From contig CALNVZ010003433.1 in the NCBI GenBank assembly GCA_940671915.1, positions 51,244,333 to 51,308,332 of the forward strand: a DNA stretch of 64,000 nt, written 5' to 3'. This DNA is from Paracentrotus lividus (lineage: Eukaryota; Echinodermata; Echinoidea; Camarodonta; Echinidae). Numbering within the stretch: position 1 is the stretch's first letter; each line of letters begins with the position of its first letter. Positions 23,677-35,720 of the stretch are shown here, one piece after another. The position numbers were made by a program, and so were the translations under genes. The notes below the pieces were generated by a model. The model was given only the letters and a program-made list of their open reading frames with translations, did not search any database and was not told the origin of the DNA.

Positions 23677-23704
23677 AGGAGAGAGAGAGAGAGAGAGAGA
23701 GAGG
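23640..23704. repeat. GA microsatellite (copy B)
   Basis: (GA)n with one AAGG interruption. Confidence 0.95.
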
Positions 23705-24470
23705 AGGATAGGAGCATATAAGTACAGTTCATTACGTTTACATTTTCCTCAATTTTGGTTTGTGATATTAAAACATGACGATGAATGTCTCTCGGTTGCT
23801 TCAATAAAATAGCGCCATCAGCGTTGTCTGTTGCGTTTATGGAGTATTTTATGACTCGTCAGGTAAACATCTTGATTGCAGAGAACGCAAGAGCGCACAC
23901 CATCAGATTATCTTACTTTAAAACCTGTTAATGGAAATCGTTTAAGTACCAGAGTCGAAACTAAATATATTCTTGATTTAGGGACTTATTGAACATTTTG
24001 TCCGCTCAAATAAAAATTATGAAAGTTTAGATTATGAAACAAAAGCCTTCTTTTGTAAGCGTGAGGTAGTTGAAGTTCAAAATAACGAATAAAATTCCTA
24101 TAAAGGACACCAAGAAGTTAGTGTCTAATCTTCAACCAAGGGGTAAATTATTAAAGAGTATGACTTACAAAAAATGTCTATTCTTTAAAGAGCAACAACC
24201 ATGAATTGTGGAAACAACTTCCCATTAAAAATAGAATGGCCTAGTCTGTTCCTGTTTTTAAATCATTATCAAAGACACATCTGTGTAGTGAATCATTTAA
24301 GTAGATTATCATTTATTTTTGCTCATGTATCATAAGCAATGGGAGTATGAAAGCGCAGTAGAGTATATTTATATAATGACTGCGCTTAACAAATTTACCT
24401 TGTTATTATTATTATCATTATTATTGTATATAAAAAATATTTCTCATGAATAAGAATTAGCATATACGCT

Positions 24471-24522
24471 AGAGAGAGAGAGAGGGGGAAAGAGAAGGAG
24501 AGAGAGAAAGAGAGAGAGAAAA
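24471..24522. repeat. GA-rich tract (copy B)
   Basis: Impure (GA)n, counterpart of 7811-7863. Confidence 0.9.
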
Positions 24523-26339
24523 TATGTAAGACATGACTTGTACTCAGAATGTCTGGACTTATCATTTTTCCTATTTGTCGCCCTCAGTGACCAATATTGG
24601 GCAGTATTAATAATATGATGGAGGTGATTTTTTTTTTTCTATTTTCTTTTTTCTATGTCTCTCATTATTTTCCACGTCTATTATCTGTCAATTTCCTTTT
24701 ATTGATAGATCTGCATTTACTCATCGAAATGGATTATCATAATCTATTCGTATATTGTCATGTCCTTCCATATCTTCATGAAATAACAGTAAACTCAAAA
24801 CGGAGAAAAAAAAATATCGAAAGTTAAAAGTAAGAATAAGATAACAGATTATAAATCCATTTGGGATGACCATTTTAGGTATTTATATTAATGGCTATCC
24901 GATCATACATAATATATCTTTTGCAAAATGGGTTATGTCCGTTTTAGACCATTCCGAGAAACAAGATTTTTGTTATTTCTCCGACATAGCAAAAGGACTT
25001 CTGTTATAGACAAAGTTTTCTTACCCATTTTTTTTTTGCTGTTTTGATAGGAATTTCATTTTGTCTTTCGTATTAATCATAGAGCTACTAAAAATCAATA
25101 CATAAAGAAAATAAAAACAAAACAAAACAAAAAATGACAAAAATTTGAAGAAAAAATGATGTAATCCTTTTGAGCTGTTCATAATACCAACAAAAGTGGA
25201 TTGCTTTATTCAAAGAGAGGGGAAAAAATTTACATTGCATACAATTTTGACAAATATAAATATAGATACACCACAATATCTGCTATGTAAATAGGGTTAG
25301 AAGAAAATAAATTCCATATCTGGCAAATCAACATGATACAAGGAAATCAATACGCTTACACGCAATTTGGCATTTTCTCTAATACACTCGTGTTATAGGG
25401 GGTAAAATAAGAAGGCTTGAGTCTCAAAAGAACCAATTCAAATCTCCTAGGTAATAACGACTTTATGTCATTGGAAGGAAGCAATGAAACGCGATGATGA
25501 GGCTTGGTTTATTACCTTCCCCTGCCGACAGGTCGATCGAATTACAAATACAGTCACATTATGAATAAAAAATGGTGCTTTTCATAAAGATTATTGTAGT
25601 CTCTGAATTTGCACAGCGGTTTGTAACCAAACATCGACGGTATTCGCACGGGGGAGTTGCCGCACCGGCAAAGCGCTATTAACCGGTCGATTCATTCTCA
25701 CGCGCGCATCACTGAATGCCGAGGTATATTTTATGCCCAAAATTGGACAATTGCTTGGTTTTTCTTTTTCTTAACTTGACAACCGGGTTGTCACGGAGTT
25801 GAAGTGAAATGATTCTGAGATGAGATATCTGATACGATCGATATTTTAATTTCAACCAAGTTGACACGTGACATGTAAGGGTCCGGCTGAACTCAAGTGA
25901 AAGGGGATCAATATTGAAGGGTTTTAAGGAGCTCAAAATAGTTGAATTAGTATAATATAAACAGCCGTTTTCTCTAACTATCAAAATACGAATAGTATAC
26001 ACTGATATAAATTCCTTTTAAAAAGATATGAAAATAATATAACACCCCAACAAATCAAACAAAACAAAACAAAACGAGGACCCCAATGATAAATGTTTAT
26101 ACAAAATTATGTGCAATGTGTTATTTCGGTAGATTCATTTGAACTTTATGTGTTATTTGTCATGCCTGAGTTTTCTTTTTCAATAGGGTAAAAACGGATG
26201 CTGTATACCTATCATTCGGTTATTTGGAGAAGATGTTTACCCCTCCCTATATCATGTATAATATGGTTGAAATCTGTCAAGGCGCATAGCGGCACACACC
26301 CCCATACAACTTCCCCATCATAATGCTGACCATCATGAA

Positions 26340-26481
26340 CAGGGGGCATTTCATCAAAGGACTTGTCGGACGTTTTATCGGACAAACTGTTATAAGCTAC
26401 TGAAATGTTTGGATCTGATTGGCTGAGAGCAAATTTGTCGGATAAAACGTCCGACAAGTCCTTTGATGAAATGCCCCCCTG
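26340..26481. mobile_element. 142-bp hairpin MITE with CAGGGGGCATTTCATC ends (copy B)
   Basis: Two inverted arms of about 48 bp, nearly identical, starting CAGGGGGCATTTCATCAAAG and containing GACTTGTCGGACGTTTTATC. They surround about 45 bp. The CAGGG...CCCTG ends resemble hAT-type termini, but I see no clear 8-bp target duplication. No coding capacity, so it would depend on a transposase elsewhere. Confidence 0.8.
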
Positions 26482-28109
26482 ATATCCTTCCCTTGGTAAA
26501 AGATGTACTTTTATTTTACCCACCCCTCCCCTCCCTCGAGTTATCGACGCTATTGTACTTTTCAGTCTTTCGATTGAAATATCAGCGCGTAACCTAGATG
26601 TCTATTAGACCCAAAGTGGATGATATTCTTTCGAAACTGATATAGATTTATACTCAGTCTCTAAGATAAGGAAATTACCAACGAAAACGGGTTTACATGT
26701 AATGAATAGGCCTATACTCGAGTTAAAATTAATCCGAATTTAAGAAGATTAGTCAAGTTAACTTAAGAATTTGATTTTAAAGAAGGGTCAACGAAGCTGA
26801 CCTTTGGTTTTACATTCGGTTTAAGTAATAAGATAATTATGATAATATTAATGATATGAAAATTCTAGTGATAACAATTATGATGATGATGATGGTGGTG
26901 ATGGTGATGATGATGATGATAAACAAATATATTATTTGAGCTTGGTCTAAGAAGAGTTGAAATTATATCGCAGTGGTTTCGTACTATTTAACAGATTGGT
27001 TCAATGTTTGGACTGAAGTCGTTGAGCGGTTACCTTTCACATTGAAGTATATATTTATTTTAAAGCGAAAGCGAACTGATCAACACCCTCATTGACTATG
27101 TGTTATAAATAGCTAGTCTTAAAGTATACCCTTCCAAGATAACTGTTAATATAAGAGTCACTAAAACAGCCATTAATTTTGTTTGTATCGAGGAAACTAA
27201 AATGTTTTGAGGGGGGAAAGTGTGAGTTTGCAATTTGATAACATTATTATTGAGCTATGACTGAATTGAGTAATGAGTTAATGTGTTATCATTCAAGTGG
27301 GTCTGTATCATAAGACTACACTGATCAGGATGTTGCATTGTGGGTTAGGAATCAGGGCAGAATCGAGTAGTTGATAACTTGAGGTGGTGCTGTACAATGC
27401 TGGCTTTAAAATAATTAGAAGTAGGGGAGAGTGGGGTTAGTTGGAACACGGGGTTAGGTGAAACATTTTAATTTTCTTTTACGGCTATAAACATATTTAT
27501 GCAAATCTACCCTCAGGTTGTTGCTATTGGCAACTGCCATCCACCACATTATAGACAGCACACGTGCTTCAAGTCTCTTGAAGTTAGAAAGCAATGTTTT
27601 TTTTCACCTTCTGAGTAAATTTTGTCACTTTTACAAATGTTTTATTATCTCAGAGAAGATCATAAAATAAGTTGGCCAGTTTTTTTTAGTATAACAAACA
27701 GTTACACCAAGCTACAAAACAAGGTTAAATATATGGCATGTTGTTGTCCCTTTTTTGTGCTGTAAGCTTACGAAAGTCAAATGGGCCTCTGGGGTTAGTT
27801 GGAACATTTTGAACGGGGTTAGTTGGAACATGTACTAAGTAAATAAGTTACAGCTGAATAAAAAAATAAAAATTATATAATTCAGTGAAGTGCTTCGAAA
27901 TATTCCTATAAATGAATATTAGTGCAGATTGGACAATTTAATTTGGTTTAAACAAAATATATTGCAGAATGCTACTTTACAGGACTTCAGAATATCTGTA
28001 TGTGAATGGATGTTATCAAGTGTAATAAAAACATGAAGTGAAAAAAAAGATTGAACACCAATCTTTAATATTTTAATTGGAATCAATAAAGCAAGTTAGC
28101 TAAACCCAC

Positions 28110-28703
28110 ACTGTAAAAAAATAATACAGCAAACTGATGTCAGCAGAGTCGCCATACAAAAATGTAATTTAAAATAACAGTTTTGCTGTAAATTTCTCCT
28201 CTAATAACTAATGAAAGAGAAGAAAAAAGAATAATTTGAGTTCTATAGCTTACGCAGTTGGTTAAAACGGAAAAAATGTGTTACTCCTGGACCCCGTTGC
28301 ATAAAACTTCTAACCGGAGTTTTTTCCGGTTAAAATCTGAAAACTCCGGTTAAAGTCCAAAAACTCCGGTTACAATATTTTTCTGAATTTTTTACTGTTT
28401 TTCCCGTTGCATAAAAACATACCAGAGTTTTCAAAAGTATTAATGCAATAAATTTTTAGGGAGTTTTAAAACTCAGGTTGAATAACCTAAGAAATAGGTC
28501 TACATAAGCTGAGATTTTTAACCCGAGAAAACTCGGGTTAGAAAAAGAGTTTTATGCAACACCACCCAGATGTATATTTTGTATTTCTCATGTAATTATT
28601 TGCAGGAGAAATTTACAACAAAACTGTTTTTTCATAATACGATTTTTATGGCGACTCTGCTGACAGCAGATATGCTGTAAAAATACAAATATTTTTTTAC
28701 AGT
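28110..28703. mobile_element. Second-level inserted inverted-repeat element (copy B)
   Basis: Begins ACTGTAAAAAAATAATACAG and ends with the inverted counterpart TTTTTTTACAGT. The inner part of the repeat, CTG-TGTCAGCAGAGTCGCCAT, is shared in inverted orientation (near 28135-28157 and 28645-28670). The arms are about 55 bp, imperfect. It sits inside the GGGGAGAG element and itself contains a third element at 28296-28560. Confidence 0.68.
28296..28560. mobile_element. Innermost 265-bp MITE with GTTGCATAAAACT ends (copy B)
   Basis: Left end GTTGCATAAAACTTCTAACC and right end (reverse complement) GTTGCATAAAACTCTTTTTC then CTAACCCG. Inside are several AACTCCGGTT/AACCGGAGTT blocks that can pair with each other. 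It lies within the second-level element. No coding sequence. Confidence 0.7.
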
Positions 28704-29752
28704 GCATGCAACAATGTTGTATATATAGGTAGTTTAAATAAAATTCAGAAGATACCATGCACAATGTTCCAACTTACCCCGTGTGTGGGCTTAGTTGGAA
28801 CACTTGACATGGTCTTGTTAAAGATGGACTTTTTCCGGAACCATCACTAAGTTTAAGAATTTTATAGGGTACATTTGTAGCATACAGATATACACTCAAG
28901 ATGATTATTTATTGTTTCTTGAAATAAATTCGTTTTTGTTTTACTGCCATTTTTGTGAAAAATGTTCCATATAACCCCGCTCTCCCATACTGTTTCTACT
29001 GCTTGAACATGTACAAACAGTAAGCACTTGGCTCATGCCCGGACAGTGAAAAAACAAAATCCTTTATAAAAACAAAAACAACATACTATGACTTGTGAAT
29101 TTCTAAACACAATTTCCCCGACATGAAGATAAATTTAGCGAATCATTACTAGGTGATAAATTATTATGAGTACTGTTCAAATTGTGATAAATTACAATAT
29201 TGAGCATTAAACACTCAATCAACTAACAAATCACTTAATCGATCAATTCTAGAAATAAATTTATGAATCTATTATAGCAGTCCTTCAGATATACGCTCTA
29301 AATGATTTGACTTTCCCTTTTTAAAATCAGATTTTTCTTTGTTTTATTGGGACGTTAGGACAAGTAGCATTGACAGAGCCTTTCAAAGCACCCAAGAAAA
29401 GAACAAATTTACAGTTGAAACGGAAACCGTTCTTTATTTTATTCAGCTGCTACATCTTTTTATGCGTGTTCCTGTCTCTTCGTGGCATTTATTAGCATTA
29501 CCTCTCGTCTCTTATCCAGATTATGTTTGTACTTGCTATGCTCATCCGTGCCTGACACCCGTTTTATTGAATAGTTACGGCTGAAGTTATCGCTGATTTT
29601 GATTGCTTCATTGCGCCACAGCTTCTTGCTTAATGATCATCCAATTTCCTTCTACTCTCCCGACATGTTCTCACTGCCGTTGAAACCGTGGCGGATCCAA
29701 TGGTAGGGGCGCTAGAGGCGTGCGCCCCTATTTTCGGAAAACACACACTAAT

Positions 29753-29930
29753 CAGGGGCCGCGGAGCCGGGGGGGGGGGGGGGGGCTGCAGCCCCCCCCC
29801 CCCACTTTTTTCAGCCACCGTGTTCAAAAACGCGAACAAATGACCATACATTTGTGATTTTTAGCCTGTTCAGCCCCCCCCCCACTTCCGGCTCAGCCCC
29901 TCCACTTTCAAAAACGCTCCGCGGCCCCTG
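29753..29930. mobile_element. 178-bp GC-rich element with CAGGGGCCGCGGAGC ends (copy B)
   Basis: A perfect 15-bp terminal inverted repeat CAGGGGCCGCGGAGC, flanked on both sides by CTAAT, a likely 5-bp target-site duplication. Inside are G- and C-runs and CACTTCCGGCTCAGCCCCTC. Non-coding; the proline- or glycine-rich frames across it are artefacts of the runs. Confidence 0.75.
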
Positions 29931-30588
29931 CTAATCATAATGTAGGCTTACATGTACAATGTTAATTGCCATCTGTGTCGCCCGCCCCTCTCCCATTTTT
30001 TTAAATATTAAATCATGCAAATTGTAGGTCGCCCTCTTCTTATTTTCAAACATAGATCAGCGGCTGTTTAAAACCTGTTTAAGGAATTCGTGGATGTAGA
30101 TGCCGTAGCTCTCCTTCGTTTTCCTGTAAATTATGTAATGCATATAATATATAACCTTATTGCGTTACGAAAGTACGCTACAAAATCAAGATAATAAAAT
30201 GCCTTGTGCCTCTGAAACTGTCGCAATCTGACAACTCAATCATGATGGATGGCAGTGTAAACGAACCGATTTGCAATGAAAGTCATTCAATAGGATATAT
30301 TACGTGCAAATAGTTGTTCATCTGTCCCTTCTTACACGGACTTATATTGACATGACAAGGTAGTGAGACTACGTGAGGCAATGAGGACACACCGATACCC
30401 TTCACATCACACCCCCTTCTCAAAACCAAAAGAGGGATATTAAATGCAAGTGGTTCTCATACGCAACTCTTATCAGTTCCCCGAATATTTGGCGGCCTTC
30501 ACGTACCACTTATGTGAGATTATTCTACAAGCTATCATCCTATTCCCCTTGGTGGTTCTCATCACAGTAACATTGTTATCACCGTCAT

Positions 30589-30775
30589 CTTCACCATCAT
30601 CATCATCATCGTCATCATCGTCGTCATCATCATCATCATCATCGTCATCATCGTCATCATCGTCATCATCATCGTCATCGTCATCGTCATCATCACCATC
30701 ATAGTCATCATCACCATCATCATCCTCATCAGCATCATAATCATCATGATCATGATCATCATCATCCTCATCATC
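30589..30775. repeat. TCA/TCG trinucleotide microsatellite
   Basis: Imperfect (TCATCATCG)n of nearly 190 bp. It gives long poly-Ser frames on the plus strand and poly-Asp frames on the minus strand; these are repeat translations, not evidence for a gene. Confidence 0.95.
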
Positions 30776-31202
30776 TTTGCCACATGACAGAAGATATATT
30801 TTTTTAAATTGTGGTATGATTTTCTCAAACAAGTTTTCAAGTTAACATTTAATATTGATTTCGAACTAGATATTCCTTACTTAATTAAGTCAAATACTGA
30901 AAAAGAAATAGATGTTGTTATGACAATCGATCTTTATTGCATGTAAAAAGCAATAATTGACCGAAACAAATATACTTCTGATACTCGAAAACTTTAATAG
31001 ACTAACAAACATCTTCGAAATAAAAAAAAAATCATCATCTTCGAGAATTTATGTCAAAGGAAAATTAAAAAAAGGGCTTAGACTGTAAACCGTCACATGA
31101 TTAATATTGAATGATATTATTGTTCTGAAAGAAGGCAATTATTGAATAAACTCCTCGTTAGAGGTATAAAAGAAAAAAAACCAACAAACGTCATAATCTG
31201 TC

Positions 31203-31208
31203 ATCATT

Positions 31209-31247
<39 letters not shown>

Positions 31248-31248
31248 G
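31203..31248. repeat. (ATC)n microsatellite
   Basis: Almost pure CATCAT run. Confidence 0.95.
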
Positions 31249-31263
31249 TCAACATCAATTTCT

Positions 31264-31300
31264 TCTTTGTGATCATGATGAATTATTATGATCACAAAGA
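31264..31300. other. 13-bp perfect inverted repeat (hairpin)
   Basis: TCTTTGTGATCAT and its inverse ATGATCACAAAGA separated by 11 bp. It directly follows the ATC microsatellite. No gene is adjacent for it to terminate. Confidence 0.7.
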
Positions 31301-32942
31301 TATCATCACCACCAATACATTCTAAATATAATGAGAAAATATCGTTTGGAATTTATATCACAGGTTTGTTATTTGTCTAAAAAACTTTTCCACCCGTTTG
31401 TCAAATCACCAGAAACTATCTCCATCAATCTCATTTGCATTTGGGAAGTATTTGAGAAAACAGCTCCTGATATCAGTTTCTAATTGTTCTCAATTATCGC
31501 AATTGATATGAGCGCTAAACCTGCATCTATTCTAATCAACATTCATGAATTCGTATCATCCCCTTTGCAGGGTAAGAAACAAAATTGTAACAAGAACCGA
31601 TTTCCTAGCACAGTGGTGTAATCGATACCAAGGTATCGGGTTTTCCCCTAATTTTGCCCAAGGTTTAGAATCGACGGAAAAACATGAGAATAAATTCAGC
31701 TCCTAATGAAAAGCATAAGATAAATATCTAGTTTCAGAAAGCAAAAAAATGACAACTGATACGTCAACAAACAGCAAAGACAATTCATAAATTTAGCGAT
31801 AAACAGCTAGATTAATTTATGAGAAACGGCCGTATATTGTTTTAGCAATAACCACTAATTATTTTTTAACCTAAGAACGGAATGCAAAATTGATATAATT
31901 GGCAATATTAGGTTTTCTAATATAGGAGTCTTATTATGAATAGTACTTTTCGCGGTCTTTGGAAATGTCGAATTGTTTATAAAAGTGAATATTGTCAGGA
32001 AGAAAGATGCGTTTTATATTTCAGAATATACTTCTTTAAAATTCCACTCCTTTTGCTTTTCATTATCTGTAAATGCTGTTAGCCATTTAATTACTTTTTG
32101 AATTTCAATTCATGGTGTTATTCTACTTTTGTTTATTTCAGTAATTGTTATATTATGTTTCTCTTTTGTTTGAATTTGTATCATAATATACTTCAATATT
32201 TCCTCATTCTGGCTTGCTTAATGATGACGAGGCGACTCATGTAACTTGAATCTTTGTTAACAATTGTTTCGTCGAAATATATGAATCTCTCGTAACACTC
32301 CGAGACTTTTAAGAAAGCTTTACAGAGGGAAATGTAAAATCGAAATAACAAATAGAAAATATTATCTGCGAAATGTTTGCTTCTTTAGAAATCAATAATC
32401 TAACTCCAATTCTTGAACGTACAACTTGAATAAGTACAAAGGATATAGGTTGAATTCAACTCTCAGTCGATATTCCCACCCTATATATTTTGTGTCGGTT
32501 TTTGCGACCGAATCCAAATACACCCTAAGACCTTAATCGCAGACGTCTAAGAGGTAGAAATCGGTCTGATTAGCGGCATAAATCGTCAGGAAGGGACCCA
32601 GTTTTCTTTCCGTTGTTCGTTATCGTTTTGATTAAATGTAATGATCCGTTTGGTTTATGCGGAATATGAGACATTTTATCACTGCAAATCGCAAGGTTAC
32701 AACAAATTGTTTGTAAATCAATTTTTTTCTTCAAAAGCCATATTTTATGACTTTTTTGTTGAGAGATCTGGGGCGAATATTGGAAAAGCATTGAATAATG
32801 CGATATTAGTGACATCCATTCTTAACAATAGCGACTGAAATATTATATTTGTTGTTATTTTCATCAATCTATTTATTTTAAGGGTAAGTAAATAATTTGG
32901 GAACCCCAAAAATGTGTGATATTCTTTTAGTATATATATATA

Positions 32943-32945
<3 letters not shown>

Positions 32946-33004
<59 letters not shown>
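32946..33004. repeat. 59-base poly-T run
   Basis: Uninterrupted T59 preceded by (TA)5. It could be the A-tail of a retroposed sequence on the minus strand, but I recognise no retrosequence next to it. Confidence 0.95.
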
Positions 33005-33007
<3 letters not shown>

Positions 33008-33947
33008 TTTTATATAAATATCATATAGTTTCATGTCATAGGTTTGCTGGATTTAATTGCATTTGTTCTTTTTTTCTTTACATCGTTAGTTGCTTGTCCC
33101 GCCTCTTTTCAAAGGAAGACTACATCTTATGCTCCATCATGTTTTAATAGTCTTACACAGTTGCAAACATACTGATAATGATGTAAAATAATTCCTACCT
33201 GTAATTTTTGATCAGGGTTCTGTTTGTTTGTTTTTTTGTTTTTTTGCGCAAAATGGAATTTGTAAAATATGAAAAATAAATTTAACTGAATTTCGCTTTT
33301 ATCGTTCTCTTTCTACTTAAATGTATAATTTTGTATTATATTCCTTTTCTCTCAGTTTCATTTATATTTTTTATTATCTAGCATGGACAAAAACGTAAAT
33401 TGAAACTACTTCCAACCATGATTGCACTAAAGTATAATTCATTTACATAATATTTAAAAAGAAGTTCCATAATTATTGATTTATTTTTTCACCTTCCAAC
33501 ATTAGACTTCTTCAGCTTACCTTGATGATTAACTTTAATAAATCAGTTATTAATTGATTAAAATAATCTTTATACAAGTTCACATATATATTCACACACA
33601 GTTCAGATATTCCGTTTTTTTCAACAAGGTCCTGTTAGCATCAAAAAATAAACAAAACGGGTAATACATATTAAAATATAAAGTAATAAATTGGAAGTTG
33701 AGATAAATCAATACAGAGTGGAACTAATTATTATTAATCATATAGATTAACATAATAATGCATATTCCTAAAAATACGTTTATTATCAAATCTATAATTT
33801 GAATTTTAAAGCTATTACTAAGTTTTGGCAGAGATGTTGCTTTGGATATTTTAACCTTTGAGATAAATGTCAATAATACAGGGTATATTCAAGTAAATCA
33901 TTAGCCTTTATAAAGTGAAACTAAAATCTTTTGCTACTGGGTAACCA

Positions 33948-34003
<56 letters not shown>

Positions 34004-34016
34004 TAATAATAATAAT
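33948..34016. repeat. (AAT)n microsatellite
   Basis: About 69 bp of AAT units with one CAA interruption. Confidence 0.95.
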
Positions 34017-34062
34017 TCATAAAGCGCAATGATTATATAAATTGAGGAGCGAATAAATGTGT

Positions 34063-34160
34063 CATAATTCAAGTGGGTCTATATTATACTGCTCAGAATG
34101 TTGAAATGTGGGTTTGGAACCGCACCAGGTTGAATAGTTCAGGACTTAACGCTAATGGTC
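34063..34160. repeat. Dispersed repeat shared with ~27283-27400 and ~10685-10800
   Basis: AATTCAAGTGGGTCTATATTAT and GAATGTTGAAATGTGGGTTT-like sequence resembles ATTCAAGTGGGTCTGTATCA / GGATGTTGCATTGTGGGTTA in the duplicated segment. The preceding AAT tract and 'ATAAAGCGCAATGATTA' may belong to the same insertion. Family unknown. Confidence 0.55.
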
Positions 34161-35720
34161 AAATTCAAATTTTCATTAAGATTCAACAAGTACCAAATTG
34201 GTTTATTGATCACATGTTACTCTTTTAATAGTTGAATTGTTTCATAAAAGACCAATATCATTTAAATTATTGTATCTGACCAGAACTATAACCCAGCTTT
34301 AAAAATCTCCAAACTCACAAATATCTCATTTTAACTCCTCACGGTGAGAAGATGACATCAAATCACACTATATTCAGGAGCTAGAAACCAAACATGACCT
34401 ATGGGTTTGAACTTATCTTACTCTCAATTCAGACTTCCTTCTAATTCTCTCCATCTTCATTTCTTTGGTTGACTATAATTATCGCACTGAAAAATAATCA
34501 CTCAAAAACAGAAAATTCAAGGCCCTTTTCCAGACGCCCCTTTTCATCTCCGTGCTTCTAAACATTTTCTTCTCGAATTATAGCCATAAGCAGAGTAAAT
34601 CGAACAAAACTGCATAATTCAAATGAAGAAAAGAAAACCCTTGAAAAAACGATTTCCCTAATGTAATTTCACTCTTCTTGAGATCAATCTATTTGCCGCG
34701 GTTTTTCTTGGATAAAAGTCTGCAGTGAGAAGTCAATTAGGACACTATGTTCATCAAATCAAGACGACCAAGTCGCAATAATTCTCCGATTCTAATTTTC
34801 ATCCTTACAATGGCTATCTTCAAGATCCCCTTCGCTCTCAGCCACAATGCGCCACTTTACAGGAGGAAAAAAGTCCAGCGAGAGGAAAAGAGAGTGGGAT
34901 GAAGGGAAAGAAGCAAAAACCTTGGAAACGTTTTTAGAGAAATACAAAATCTGGAATTTAGCAAATCAAATCAACAACGCATTTTCCCTTTTCAATTGAA
35001 CGGTCCAATTTTAGAGATAAAAGTGATTACACACGCAAACCAACCAACTCCAATTATGCCGCTGACGGAAGGACGAAGTACGCGGGGGGGGGGGGGTGGG
35101 GAGGGTATACAATAAGGTCTTGAGTGGAAAAATGAAGCATTTTTGTGGTCAATAAAAAAAATATATAGACCGGAAGAAAGATAGGAAAAAAAAAAAGTTT
35201 TATGGACATCAACCGGTAAGCCTTATTACATTCTTTACATGAATTAAGTATACTTTTAAATATCTTTGATTTTGATCTGAGAAATATTGTTACTATGGTA
35301 ACCATTGGATAAAATATGATTTGTCAGATAACATATCCAAGTCCTTTCATGTATATAAGTATCCCAGGTGTACAAAGTTGCGTACACGGCGGGACACGGT
35401 GAGGACACGACTGTCCAACTGCGTGGGACAACATTTTTTTCTGGTCAGAGATCGGTGAAGCTGGTGAGGAGACGGTAAGGAAGCGGCGAGGAGGCGGAAA
35501 TCAAAGTGTCAAATTGACCCTATTCTTAGTGTATTGACGCCATACACTATACATCTGGTATGGTCCATATTGACCCCAAATCCGCGCATGGCCACATCAG
35601 ATCCGGAATGGCGTCAATTTTTACAGAGAGATAGACTATGAGCATGCGAGTTCACTCGGCAATAATTGTGAATGGAGTGGACGAGGCCGTTTCTCAAGTC
35701 ATACCAACCTCTATATAAGC

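Larger units (their letters stand above)
27424..28987. mobile_element. Non-autonomous DNA transposon with GGGGAGAGTGGGGTTAG ends (copy B)
   Basis: Left end GGGGAGAGTGGGGTTAG and right end (reverse complement) TGGGAGAGCGGGGTTAT form ~25-bp imperfect terminal inverted repeats, each flanked by TA. This fits a TA-targeting (Tc1/mariner-like) element. Parts of the end sequence, GGGGTTAGTTGGAAC, recur inside at ~27791 and ~27816, and (partly inverted) near 28767-28802. No transposase frame is present. A second inverted-repeat element is inserted at 28110-28703. Confidence 0.72.
16771..30460. repeat. Right copy (B) of the ~13.7-kb duplicated segment
   Basis: This is the counterpart of 1-13919. The right-hand match ends at about 30460: 'TGGTTCTCAT' here corresponds to 'TGGTTTTCTCATG' before the gap. 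The left-hand match runs to the window's first base. This copy has the longer open frames, including a 584-residue retrotransposon frame, but it also has indels of its own: the reverse-transcriptase DFSKAFDR motif is frameshifted here and intact in the left copy. Both copies therefore probably carry sequencing errors. Confidence 0.93.
30776..35720. other. No gene seen apart from listed repeats
   Basis: AT-rich DNA. Open frames up to ~80 codons (for example 32641-32838) show no recognisable protein pattern. A poly-G run is at 35083-35099. Confidence 0.5.

Noticed and set aside
30473-30840. Long poly-Asp and Met-rich frames on the minus strand
   Set aside because: They are translations of the TCA/TCG microsatellite in several frames.
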